NCBI GenBank assembly: GCA_964247055.1
Contig: OZ176054.1
Span: 7,688,001-7,752,000 of the forward strand
Source of the DNA: Paragordius varius
Taxonomy: Eukaryota > Nematomorpha
Reading direction: 5' to 3'
DNA: 64,000 bases
Part shown: positions 47,815 through 60,700 of the stretch, one piece after another
How positions within the stretch are numbered: position 1 is the first letter of the stretch
Layout of the letters: each line of letters opens with the position of its first letter
Notes under the pieces: model-generated
Told to the model about the DNA's origin: nothing
Database searches by the model: none
Seen by the model: the letters and a program-made list of their open reading frames with translations, nothing else
Translations under genes and position numbers: made by a program

Positions 47815-49168
47815 CTAATGATTTTTCCTTCCGAATTAAGCGTTTAACCATTTGCAGCTTGTTACGGCATTTTTGACTTAAGCTCATATTTTTTTGATCC
47901 TTTACCGTAGTATTATGCATATTTTGATTGCTATTGATATCTGATGGTGTTTCAGGAATCGTTATTTGGTTTCTTTCTCCATAACTTTCTTTGATCTCTT
48001 GATGACCAAAGTTATGGTTGTCATCTGTTATATCAGGATGATTATTTTTAATATTTTCTTTGCTGTGAATGTTTGATGAAGTTTCATTGCGAGATTGTTT
48101 TGTAATTTTTGCCCGAAGAATATTTTTGATAAAAGTAGCGCCATGCTCATTCAAATGTGTCGTTAAACTGTGATAGGAATGCGACAATGGCATAAATAAT
48201 ATATTACCAATACTACTATCTGAATTAATTATGCTAGTATTATTTCCATGATTTGTGGATGTTGAATTTTTATCATCAGTTTTAAATTTTTTGGAATCAA
48301 TATTCATTTTATCATGCTTGCCACTTTCACTACTATCGTGTAGTCCTTTTCCTAGGTTCTCCCCATTATTTTTTGAAATATTTATGGGAGCATTATTTTT
48401 AAACGATTGATGTCGAATTATCTTAACCAATGATTTTGGTAAATTGGAACAGGGTATTACTTGAACCCAAACCTTTGACTCATCAAACTGGGTTTTTGCA
48501 TTGGTATTAGGTGATTGATTTTTAGTTTCACAGCTTTGGGAATTATTTTTATCGTATGTGTCTACAGGGGGCGTGGTGAGTGCTTGGCGTAGCGAATAAA
48601 GTGAATAGTTATTTAGGGTATACCATATTTTATTGATTTGTACGACTTGGATCACAGAGCCGTTACCAAATTGATCCCTACCCAATGTTTGGGTATTATT
48701 GAAATTTTCCATATTTTTAGCCATTGTGGAGTCTTTTAACGTGTTTGTCAATGAATTAACAACAGTTGCTAAACTGCTAGAAAGTTCAAATTTTTGTCCA
48801 TTCTTAAGAACGGTGGCCCATTTTTTTAGGAAGTTATCACTCAAACTTTTGCATACCCCATTACTTATTATTCTTGTAGAGGTGGTAGTGTTATGATAAT
48901 TGTTTTGTGGAATAATTTGAGTAGTTTTATTACTATTGTCAGTATATTGGATAGAATTTGAAACTCCTTCATAGGGTTGCTGTTTTCCTGTCCAGATATT
49001 TTTTGATTGACCACCAATCTCCTCATAACGGTCATCGCTCCTATAATTTCTGTTAGCTGCATTTGTATTGTTGGTGGTGGTGTTTGTCCATGGAATATGT
49101 GGTAAGTAATGAATATCATTGATGCAAATAAGCATGTAATTATTATTATTGCTACTATTAATATTCAT
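47815..49168 (-). CDS. Asn/Ser-rich protein of unknown function, large first exon
   Basis: An open frame of 451 codons from ATG at 49168 (MNINSSNNNNYMLIC) to a GTAATG donor after 47815, leaving phase 1. Such a length is significant in this AT-rich DNA. Ordered-looking parts: SDNFLKKWATVLKNGQKFEL, INKIWYTLNNYSLYSLRQAL next to TTPPVDTYDK, KVWVQVIPCSNLPKSLVKII, and a basic end (CRNKLQMVKRLIRKEK). The rest is Asn, Ser, Thr and Lys rich. No family recognised; no signal peptide or zinc-finger pattern. The reading past 47815 in the same frame is taken as intron. Candidate further exons are at 47193, 46881 and 39348. Confidence 0.65.
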
Positions 49169-50178
49169 AGCATTCTATATTGATGAAATTTTACATACAC
49201 TGCATATACAGATAGATGGTTTATGACTTTTGTATATATCTCTAATTTTTAGCTTTTTATAATGCAGGAATATTAAGACTTGTGTCTAACTGAGCTGAGA
49301 TAGATGTATAACAAAGTTAGAGGGGTAGTATGCTTTTCTGTGCTGCTCAGGTCATCAATATGTAAATAACATTGTTGCAGCCGTTTACCAGTCACTTTTT
49401 TAGTCTGTCTCAATAAATCATTTGTGGGAAAAAATAAATGCTATTACCATTATTATCTAACGTTAACACACTCTCGCTATCTGTGCTATAATAAATAATA
49501 TTTGGGAAATACACAAGCAAAATTTATTAGATATATATATATATATATATATAATATGTATTGATCAAATTTATGGACTTTAAAGTGGTGCGTTAACAGG
49601 CACAAAAAACTTTGAAATAGAAAGGTTGGTTAAGACCTCTCTTTTATATATATATATATATATTATATCCCATAATCGTTCTGATTGTATGGTTAAAGCT
49701 ATTAATATCGCAATATATAATATGTTTAAGTGTATTAGATATTAATATTTATATAAAATGCTGATAAAAATTGATATATTTTACGTTTCCAAAAAAATGT
49801 AAAAAATAATTTGTAGGCTCGCTAACTGCTAAATTGATAATTATATTTTAGCCATTTTTAGTATACGTTGCGCGGTGCCATACATTTCAAAATTAAATGA
49901 TATTTTTAAATGCGATTTTTTTAATTAAAATTCAAACAAAAGAAAATTAACGCGCTGATATTAACCAATTAATTATCTTTGTCATTTTTCAAAATATTTT
50001 TCAGCCCTGATATACCTGTTTTTGTTTTACCATTTATCTTTCATTGTGGCTGGCAAATATATTTGATATCGTTTGTTAAAAATAGACTACATTTCAATTT
50101 ATTAAATTTTTAGTTTTTATTTTATATAATTAACTTTAAAAGGTAGAATGCCTTACTATGGTTCCATTTTTATTTATA
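49169..50178. other. Upstream region of the minus-strand gene
   Basis: About 1 kb without a gene. It contains two (TA)n runs, near 49527-49552 and 49643-49666. The promoter of the minus-strand gene should be here; no motif is convincing. Confidence 0.4.
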
Positions 50179-51425
50179 ACCAGCGTAAATCTCGGGCTGC
50201 TATGCAGCCTGAGAAAGTCCATCAAACTTTTTGGGGGGAGGAGGATTTGAAGAAAAGGATCAACAAAATGTGATACAAATATGTGGATTATTTCGAAACA
50301 TTATTTAATAGTTATTAGCTCGTATTTTCAAAACGGTGATAGAATTTTCAAAACTGTGCATTCATACTAATATATTGTTTGGTAAGATTGACGGCTCACG
50401 GGAAAAACCGCTATACTATATTTACCTTCTTATGGGTATTATTTAAAGGCTCTATTGAACTGGTACGGCCCTTAAATTTTTTGAAAATTTCCAAAACCAT
50501 GTCATTTTTGTATGGCGTCTCAGTTTTAAACTGGTAGACCCCTACCTATAGACCTATATGGAAAAAGCGCTGAGTTAAATTCTTTGTTTTTAGAGGGCAA
50601 ATATTTGGAATCATCTTTGATACCATCGTGTCATGGATCAAAAAATATCTCAACACTAAATAATCGTTATATGATGGCGTATTTTTAGGTCATAAAGCCC
50701 AAAATTAACGGCTAATAAAAACGCCTGACCTTAATTTTTACCTAGTTATAGGTAATATTTCCAGCTTTTAGTGAGCTCATATGGCTTCCTAAATTTTCTG
50801 TAAATTAGCTCCAAAACAACCCAATTGCTATATAGTGGCGCAGTTTTTGGTAGGTAGCTACTTACCCAGGGGTAGGTTGGCAGAATTTTCCCCTTTATAT
50901 GGGGAATATCTGGAATTATTATGGATTCCATATGTAAGCTCTTGGAAATATTGCTTCAAAATTAAAAAAATGTTCTATGACAGCCCATTTTTCAGGGCGT
51001 CAAAGGCCTAATTAACGGCTAATTTAAAAACACCGCTCGATTTAAATTTTTGCCTTTTTACGGGTAATATTTCAGGCCTTTATTAAACTTTTATGGCCTG
51101 TTAAGTTTTCTGAAAACTAACTCCTAAACAACGCAATTTCGATATGGTGGCGCAGTTGTAAAAGTGTAGCTACCTTCCAGAGGATCGACTGGTCCAACAC
51201 GTTTTCCGGAAAATTGTCTCAAAGACACGATTTTAAAACCCGTTTTTACACGAGTTGGGCCAGAACTGGGGGCCTAATTCAAAAAAAGGGGGAAACTATT
51301 GTCGGGGCATTCATTAACGATTATATTCTTTCGACATTTGGAATGGGTCTATTAGTTTTCCGAAAACAGATCCACAAAATCAGCATTTTCCATTTTTATA
51401 AATATATTGATGATAGATACAAATT
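50179..51425 (+). mobile_element. Family D repeat, copy 3, interrupted by family E
   Basis: The 5' part (50179-50385) has the hairpin start CAGCGTAAATCTCGGGCTGC; the 3' part (51186-51425) has CCAACACGTTTTCCGG and CATTTTTATAAATATATTG. Between them, about 800 bp of family E sequence replaces the family D middle. Confidence 0.65.
50390..51185 (+). repeat. Family E repeat inside family D
   Basis: Loosely repeated units of roughly 280 bp, each with an ATTAACGGCTAAT-type word, a TTTACGGGTAATATTT-type word and a TATGGCCT-TTTTCTG word. The reverse complement is at 16230-16730 and a fragment at 54090-54215. No ORF. Confidence 0.5.
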
Positions 51426-52078
51426 CATATTATAATATGGTTTATAATATGAATTATCATACGGTTTAAATTTATAGTTTTATATTGACATAAATTTTTT
51501 CTCTCTATCGCAGCATGTGGTCTTAAAATACTTTTTATGACCTTAAATTATTCATTTATTATTGATACTATTCATAAATATTTGCAAGTGTGTAAAAATT
51601 TTTCCGCTATTTATATAGTACGGCCATCGACACATGTAAAATATTTCATTCGGCCCTTAAAATTTTTATGGTGAATACCACTGCTTTATCATGTAACTGT
51701 TATTTGCAAATGGAACAAACGGCCAAAAATAATACATTTTGAGCTTCGAAAAAATATAAGATTTAAACGAGGATTATTAATCATATGAACACTTCATGAT
51801 CCCAGAGCGAAATTCGAATATCTTAAAAAGTTAAAGTATTAGGCTGAATTTATAAATATGCTTTCTTTAGCCTTTTAATACATTTTAAAAAAATGTAAAA
51901 TTGTAAAAAAACTTAATCTCAAACTATTTCGCGGCCATTTTTCTTTAATTTTTTATCGCTATTATTCAATAGGAAAAATGGTTAGAAAAAGTAAACAATT
52001 AAGTTTAGTACGCATTCATGTTGGTTGCGTTTTCCCAGCCAGAACTTGATGTTGATGGATTTTAAAATCAGTTGTATG

Positions 52079-52766
52079 TAGGGTTGTGCATTTGACTGCT
52101 TTTTAAAAAACTCCGGTCAAACCCAGTCAGACCGTGGTCATGACCACTTTTTACCTAAGTAAACACAATGCGATATTGGATTGTGAAAATAATGTTCGAA
52201 TGACACTTGCGTTTCACTAATAATGTCATGTTTTTTTTTAAAGTTATTATACATTTATTTAATATTTATTATTTACAAATATTTTCAATCAAATTTAACC
52301 AAAAACTTTGTTTTAAAAAATTTGCCACATGTTTCTTCAAATACATAGCTTTTAATACTGGATAATTTTACCTAGTTTGTTTTAGACTTTCTTTCATCAT
52401 TTTAATATTCAATTATAAAATGTTTTTTTCATTTTATTGGTTGACATATATGAAATAATTGCATATTTTGCAAAGTGCTTGATTGTTTTTTTTCGAAATA
52501 ACTGGATATGCTTAAATGTTAATGTTATAAGGATGCATGTTTAACAATTTTATATTGTTAATAAGCATATGTAAATAATTAATTTATATTTTTTTTAAAA
52601 ATATATTAAAAAACAATAAATCTTACTATCTCTCTTCCAAAAAAATTTACCATATTTTTCAAAAAGCAGCTGTTTTTTAAATGACCATGGTCAAAAAATA
52701 AATAGTTACTGACCTGGTCTTTACCCGGTCAATTGACCGGATCATGACTTGGTCAGAACAACCCTA
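52079..52766. mobile_element. hAT-type non-autonomous element, copy 3
   Basis: 688 bp from TAGGGTTGTGC to GAACAACCCTA with a perfect 8-bp target duplication GTTGTATG (52071-52078 and 52767-52774). GGTCAATTGACCGG palindrome near the right end, as in copy 2. No transposase ORF. Confidence 0.9.
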
Positions 52767-52799
52767 GTTGTATGGCTCAATGTTTTTAACACTTAAATA

Positions 52800-53345
52800 C
52801 AAAATTCATTTCATTTTGATTCAAAGAGGGGTAGTTGGATACTACAGACCACTTTAAAGTAAAATAGTTCAAAAATGGAAGGAAGATGGCAAAAGTTTAC
52901 ACTTTTATAATATTAATATACCGAAATATATAATAATTCATTCACAAATACTTGATATTAATTATTTTAAAATAAAACTCAAAGGTAAAAATTTAGTCAA
53001 AATGACATGTGTGCATTAGCTAAATAATAATACAAAATAAACCACTTTTTCTGTTTCTATCAATCCTAGATGTGAATAGTTTAAATTTGCTTTAATTTTT
53101 GCTTTGAAATTAAATAAACACGAGATTTTTCAAAAATATTGTAAAATAAAAATGCCCTTAGTTTGATATGTAACCTTTGAAACTTAATTTCAATTTGGTG
53201 TATCGGCTATATATGATTTTTATTAGACTAGAGAGGATTTATAATTGCGGCAGTTTCTTTTAGTAGTGTTTTAAAATAGCAACTTAAATATAGTCTGGGG
53301 TATTTAAATAACCCAATTTAAATCGAAGTGTTATGTCACAATTTT
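52800..53345. repeat. Family J repeat
   Basis: The left side has AGAGGGGTAGTTGGATAC and the right side CTGGGGTATTTAAATAACCC with AATCGAAGTGTTATG, the two opposed ends of family J. No ORF. Confidence 0.5.
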
Positions 53346-53550
53346 TGTCTCTAGATGTTGGAAAACAGTTAAAAATAAGAGGTTTTTTATACAGGAAAAC
53401 AACATTTAATAATTAAATTTTATCGAAAATAATTTTTAAAACAGTCGTAGATCTGCCACATTCTGCGGGATATCCCAATATGTCCTTGCGGACAAAAAGG
53501 TGAAAAGGTCGCGAATTATAATTAAACGCATATCAAATTTTATATTTTTA

Positions 53551-54085
53551 ACTAGCGTAAATCTCGTGCTGCTACGCAGCCCGAGGAAGTCCTTCGGACT
53601 TCTGGGGGGAGGGGGCTATTTGAAATAAGGGACAATAAATGATCCACATATTTGGATTATTTCGAAACATTATTTAATAGATATGATTGTATAGGAATTT
53701 TAAAACGGTGCATTCATACTTATATATTGTTTAATTGGGGGAAAAATAGATTTAAAAAAATTATTTTTGTGGACTTTGTTTTTTTTTGAAAAAATGGCAT
53801 TTTACGGGGGTAGCGGGTAAAAAGAGGGCCTAAATCAAAAAAGTGAGACGACTATGTTCGGCGCAATCAAAAATAAGTAAACAAAAATAATATTTGAAAT
53901 TGAATGGTCCAACACGTTCTCCGGAAAATTGTCTCAACCCGTTTTTCACACGGGGTGGGCCCGAACTGGGGGCCTATTTTAAAAAAAAGGCGAAGCTATT
54001 GTCGGGGCATTCATTAATGATTATTTTTTTTCGATATTTGGATTTGATTAGATTCACCGGTTTTCCGGAAACAGATCACAAAGTT
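53551..54085 (+). mobile_element. Family D repeat, copy 4
   Basis: Starts CTAGCGTAAATCTCGTG with both hairpins as in copy 1 and runs to the CCGGTTTTCCGG part; the usual 3' end is missing and family E sequence follows. A 65-codon ORF inside is not a gene. Confidence 0.75.
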
Positions 54086-54204
54086 ACATGAATCAGCTTT
54101 TAGCGGGTAGCTCCTTACCCAGCAGCTATCATCAAAGAAACGCTTGACTAAAATTTTTGACTTTTATTAGGGAATACGTGGAATCCATATTGAATTTTTA
54201 CAGT

Positions 54205-54637
54205 CTCATACCTTGGGCAAAAAAATACAATCAAAAAATTATTTTTGTGGACTTTGTTTTTTTTGAAAGAAATGGCATTTTACGGGGGTAGCGGGTAAAA
54301 AGAGGGCCTAAATCAAAAAAGTGAGACGACTATGTTCGGCGCAATCGAAAATAAGTAAACAAAAATCATATTTGAAATTGAATGGTCCAACACGTTCTCT
54401 GGAAAATTTTCTCAAAGACACGATTTTTGTGGACTTCTGTTTTCAAAAAAACCCGTTTTTCACACGGGGTGGGCCCGAACTGGGGGCCTATTATAAAAAA
54501 AGAGCGAAGCTATTGTGGGGACATTTATTAATGTATATTTTTTTGATATTTGTATTTGATTGGGTCTACCGGTTTTCCGGTACCAGATCACTAAGCCAGC
54601 ATTTTCCATTTTTATAAATATATAGATTAGTAAAAAC
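54205..54637 (+). mobile_element. Family D repeat, copy 5, just upstream of the cyclase ATG
   Basis: Lacks the hairpin start; begins near TTATTTTTGTGGACTTTG and ends CATTTTTATAAATATATAG at about 54634. Very similar to copy 4 over its whole length. The cyclase ATG at 54674 is only about 40 bp further on. Confidence 0.75.
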
Positions 54638-54673
54638 CTATACATCATATGGTTATTTTTTTTGGTTTAATTC

Positions 54674-54745
54674 ATGCTTCAAATATTGCTCATTCCAGTA
54701 ATTTTAGCTATTGTTGCTTATATTTTGTTTTTTAATCGAAGGCGC
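54674..54745 (+). other. N-terminal membrane helix of the cyclase
   Basis: MLQILLIPVILAIVAYILFF followed by NRRRSHK looks like a type III or signal-anchor segment with positive charges on the C-terminal side. Most animal lanosterol synthases start with a soluble segment and are only monotopic. The helix is in the same exon and frame as the conserved enzyme, so it is not an assembly artefact unless the ATG used is further downstream. Confidence 0.7.
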
Positions 54746-57700
54746 TCTCATAAAAATATATCGCTTTTCAACAAAGGTGATTGTACGAATCAAACTTTTA
54801 ATTTATTTGATTTTACCAACTGGGCCACTTATTATGATGAAAAACAGGTTGTATTCGACACCAAAAATAATGTATTAGAAAGTATTGCAAGCTTAAAGGA
54901 TTACGCCAAAGATGATTGTGATTATATGCTTAAAGCAATAAATCATATATGTAATTTACAGTACCCAGAAACAGGACATTGGGATGGTGATTATAGTGGA
55001 CCACATTTTTTAATTCCTTGCGTTTTGTTTACATCATATTTTATTCATATTCAGTCAAACGGACGCCAAAAAACGGTTTTTCACTCGGAGAATTCCAAAG
55101 CTAAAAAGGCTATTATACATTATATTTTAAATAGCCGTGTAACCAATGATGAGAATGCATCTGGCTTATGGGGTTTACACGATAAGCGTGTTCAAGATAA
55201 ACCTTTTCCCTATGTTTTAACTTCCATTTTATATTACGTCTGTCTTAGACTCCTTGATCTACCAAGTACAGATCCTATATTACAAAATGTTCGCAAATCT
55301 TTGAAAGATCAGGATTTTTTCTTACAATTTATACCCGGCAATCCGGAAGATTACCAAGAATGTTTAACAAATCAACCACTTATTACCTTTATTCCATCTT
55401 GGGGCAAGTTTCTTTTAGCAGTGTTGGGATTGTATGAATACAATGGTATTAATAGTTTGTTTCCCGAAATCTGGTTGGTACCTCGATTGATGTTTTGTCA
55501 CCCTTGGAGAATGTGGTGTCATGTCAGACAATTATATCTCCCTATGACATATTGTTATGGTCGCAAGTTGCGCTTAACTGAAGCTGTTCCTCAACTCATA
55601 ATTGAACTTAGAAACGTATGTTATATATAAACGTGATCAATGATTTTGATAAAAAATATTAAGGATTAATAATTGTTTTTAAACGTAAGATGGCGATTTA
55701 GTATTTACAATATTAGATTGTTATAAATGTTATTGAATTTCATAGAATATAATAATTTAAACGCAAAATGTCTAATACCGGCTCTAAAAATTTAAAAATA
55801 TTTAAATATAATGCCACAACATATACAGTGCAGATATTATTTTGGAAACCTACTGATAAAATATCGATTTATCTTGCAATAACTTAAAAGTTTAACCCCT
55901 TTGAATATTAGGAACTTTATGGAGAAAACGCATATGAAACTATCGATTGGGCTGATTGTCGAAATCGGATAGCTTTAACCGATTCATATACACCTCATTC
56001 ACAATTGCTAAACGTTTGTTATTGGTTTCTAAATGCATATGAAAAAGTTCACATACCATGGTTTAGGCGCCTGGCTTTGGATAAAATATATCGTCACGTC
56101 TGTGCAGATGATGAGTTTACGCAATATACCAGTATAGCACCAGTAAGAAAATTTTATCGTTTTTTAGAGGAAATATCATCATATATATTAATTTTGATGA
56201 ATGGTTAGATTATTTCTTGAAAGATTTAGAATAATATTCTTATAAACTAAAGGTTGGGTTCGCCCTTTTTTATGAAATATAATAGGGAATTTACAAATCT
56301 ATACAAATAATAAATTTATTGTTAACTTTGCAGTTAATATAGTATTAATAAAATGAAATATATGTACCAAATATATTACAAAATGATATATTTATTGTAA
56401 GTACCTTTTTTTTGCACACATTAATAGATATCCAAAAGTTTCAATATGCTAGTACGTTCCGATCGTGATGGGATAGATTCTTTGGCAGTTGAAAAGCACT
56501 TGGATGCCTTCAAATATTTTTGGTGGGTCGGTCCCGACGGTCAGAGTTGTCGAGGTACCAATGGGAGTCAATTTTGGGATACGGCTTTTTATGTGCAAGC
56601 GCTACTTGAATCTTTTGGTTTTTCTTTCTCTATGAGATTTAAGTCATAAATTGATTAGAAACGAAAAATTATTTTGAATTGTTATTCTTTAAACAAACTT
56701 AGCATAAATGATGACGCTATGAGCGAAAAAATATATATATATATATATACTGACGCTAATTAAAGGTGATAATAACTTAGCTTCTTATTAAAAGGTTTAT
56801 TTGATTATGATATTGAAAAAATAAGGCATGTATTTGATCTAAATTTCAAATGACACCATATTTTTTAAGATAAACCTTTAAAAATATAAAATTAAGTTTC
56901 GTTTACAAACCTATATATGTGTTCTAGTTTGAGTTATAAAATAAAAACACTACCAGATTGTATATCTTTAAAAGGCGCAAACTAAAGCCAGACTTGTTTT
57001 AAAATTATTTCCGATGAAATACTTATATCATATATTAACTTTTTTTTCATAGAATTTCAATATATTTTTAGATGGTTTATCCGTAACATGCCTGACTCCC
57101 GTTGAAAAAGAAGTTTATACCCGGGCTGGTGATGCAATTAGCAAAGCGGTTTTTACCTATTTTATCGATCAACAAGCAATTGTTGAACTCAAAAATCATG
57201 ACTCTTTTTACCGACATCCAGTTAAAGTATTTCTATATTTTTCTTTGCATAAATGTATTTTTATTTTATATTTTTAATTATAAATGTAGTTGGGATTTAC
57301 TATAATATTTTTTTTTACTTTTTTGAAGGCGCGTTGTGGCAGAATATTCCCGGCGTGAAATATATTTTATTGTTATAAAAGGTGTTTAAATTGTTCATTC
57401 CAGTTAATATCATAACCTTACTGTATAATTTTATTAAATTTACGTTTGAGATTTGACGGATTGAGCTTAAGACCTATTTTAATATGTGTACTATTTTCTA
57501 AATAACATTTATAAATTAATATTAAAAAAAATATGAAATTTAAATTTACCACTTTGCAATAAACAATAATAGGAATAAAGATAATCAAACCAACTTAAAA
57601 GGACACAATATTAGGTTTACAAAATTAAATAACTAAAACTTACACCATGTTTAAAATAAAGATGGTAAGGAGAGTTAATGCAATATCAAATTATAAATGT

Positions 57701-60700
57701 TCAGCTACGAATTAATAGTGAATATAACTTTTACTGTAATTTTATATTTGTAGAAAAAACAAAATTATATTTTTATAGGGTGGTTTTCCTTTTAGCACCA
57801 AATTGTGTGGATGGATTTTATCCGATTGCACAGCCGAAGCCTTGTCTGTTCTTTGTACAATATATAGCATATTGTATCCTCCCAAACAAAATTCTTATGA
57901 CGGTTATATAACTTTATTTAAACGAGCTTTTTGTTACACATAATTTTTTAAATTCGAAATATTATACCTTGAAATTTGGTACTATTTGTACAGACGTTAC
58001 ACCCTCTATTTTTACTTTAACCGCATTATTCCATTAAAACCGAATTCTCGATATATAATTGCCACTTAATTTACAGTGTTTACCGGTGTACATTATCTGT
58101 GACTGATAAGTTTAAAAAATGACGAAATCTTTTTTATATTATGACACCTAGTTACTCTAGCTCCTTTGGAATTTGATTTTGGGCCAGTTTTACGACTTGG
58201 ATTTTAATTAAATTTTTAATTGTTGGTCGAATCATATTATCTCTCGAATTTTGTTTTGACTTTATTATATAGTTCATTAAACATCTGGTTCCAGATAAAA
58301 AAATTTATGCCTTTTAGAATCTTCAAAGTTTTTATTACATGATATCCTATTAAACAATTTGGATGATCACAATAATCAAATAAACGAAAGTGGAGATTAT
58401 TCACAACAAATAATATCTCGTATACATCTTTCGGACGCAATATTTCAAAAAAGAATATTCCTTGCAGTCGATTGTTTGCTCAATTATCAAAACAAGAACG
58501 GGGGTGTTGCTTCTTATGAAAAGATCAGAGGATCTGCCCTATTGGAAATGTTAGATCCTGCTGAGGTTATCTACACAAAGATATATATTTGTTAAAATCG
58601 TTTTAACATTTACAGATGTAATATTCTTATTTTTAACAACTGGTTAAAAACATTTAGTTTCCACAAAAATTGTATTTTAACTGATGAAAACAGTTATATT
58701 CCATAAATATAAAATTAAAGGGATTAATCATTAACTATTTATTACCTGTATATCTCTTAGAAATCAACATTTATTTATTTTCATTTGAAAAATTCTTAAT
58801 ATCATTATAGATGTTTGCAAATATAATGGTTGAACATGCATACGTTGAATGTACATCGGCTTGTTATAAGGGTCTACAAAAGTTTCATCAAATATTCCCT
58901 AATTATCGATCAAAGGATATCGAACTATTTTTGGATAAAAGTTTAGATTTTATAGTTTCTAATCAACGAGAGGACGGATCTTGGGAAGGGTACACAAATA
59001 TTTTGTATTATGAAATAAACTTTAAATGTGGTCAAAGGTTATTAAAATAATTATTTTGTTTATAACATCTAATTTGTCTTAAAATTCAAAAACAAAAAAC
59101 CTATAAGACTAAAGGTAAAACTAAATACTTTTATATTTGTATATTCATTTTTTTAATTACTAATTTTACTTTATATGTACCATTTACAATTTAAATTCAC
59201 CCTAAAATAAATTATGTGTTTTTTAAGCTTAAATAATACCTATACTTTTTTATATTTTTAAAAATTGAAATTTCGTTTGTAATTAAAATAATACTGAAAA
59301 AATAATTAAACAAGTCATAAAGATAAATTTCATATTAATAATGAGTTATATCAGCCCAAAAACGCTAATTTATTTTTAGGGTAAATTTGAATTGTAAATG
59401 GTATTTTATCAACTATAGGTCATGGGGTGTTTGTTTTACTTATGCAGGATGGTTCGCATTAGAAGCACTTTCCTCATATTCTCCATTTATTATTGACAAA
59501 AATGGTTCATGTAAGAAATGTAACACCGATTTACAAGCAAACGATGTAAAAAATATTGATTTTACACATTACAATTTCTATCGGAAACGAATAAAGTAAA
59601 ATAAATTATAATTTTTTGAACATTAAATTACTTATATACATATATATATATATATATATATAATATTATAGGGGTGGTGTTTTAATCTTTGTAAATTATT
59701 TTTTACATAAAAAAATCCTCGACCGAATTATAAATTAGTTAATAAAGTTTATATTTTATATATTAGCCAAATTTCTGATTATCTATCTATTTTATTATTC
59801 TTAAATTAATATTTTTTTCATGAATTTAAAAGTTCTTTTTTTGAAAAATGAATTCAACCCACTAATATGTTACCTAATTTTGATAAATCATTCCATATTT
59901 TACAGGCGAGAGGTATCAGTTATCAAGGGCTGTAAATATTTAGTCAATATACAACGAGAGGATGGTGGTTGGGGCGAAGATTTTACCTCATGTCCTTTAC
60001 ACCAATATATTCCTAGTCAACGAGCTAATATTGTTCAAACATCTTGGGCCCTACTTGGTCTTATGGCAGTACGGTAACTATAAAATAAATTATCTTTTAT
60101 TATAAATTAATTAGCCCTTTTATTCATTAAAAAGTATGAAAGAATAAATTTCTCATGAATTGGATGACATTAATCACAGGAATAATGCTGCATTTATTTA
60201 AATTGGGGTAGATTATTTACGTTAACTTTTAACATGTATTTTTATTTATTTTATCAATTAAGCGATAATCGGAATTTGTTTTAATCATAAATATTTAATT
60301 GCTACTAATGAACTACTATGTCTACCGTAAATATAATAGTTTAAAATGGCCTGTTTGCATGTGTAAAAATTATTTAAAAAATGTATTAATATTTGGATTG
60401 GCTAACAACTTGTAATTTTGTGCTAACACATTTTATAAAAGGAGTATATAATTTTAATTTTAAATGTTTTTTTTAAAGTTTTTATCGAAAATATAAGTTA
60501 TATATTGCATTTTAAAATATTTTAACGAACATAAATTAACTATCGTAACACATCCATTTGCTATTCTAAATGTATCATCGCATTAAAAAGAATAAAATTA
60601 GTTTTCACAAAAACATTAATTGTTCATTGCAATATTTTATACATGATTTAATTATTAGATATGCTAGAAAAGATGTGATTGATAAAGGTATTAAAATTCT

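Noticed and set aside
57330-57358. GC-rich spot in a cyclase intron reading ALWQNIPGVK
   Set aside because: Exons 57072-57226 and 57779-57902 join in phase 0 with conserved sequence on both sides, so no exon is missing here.
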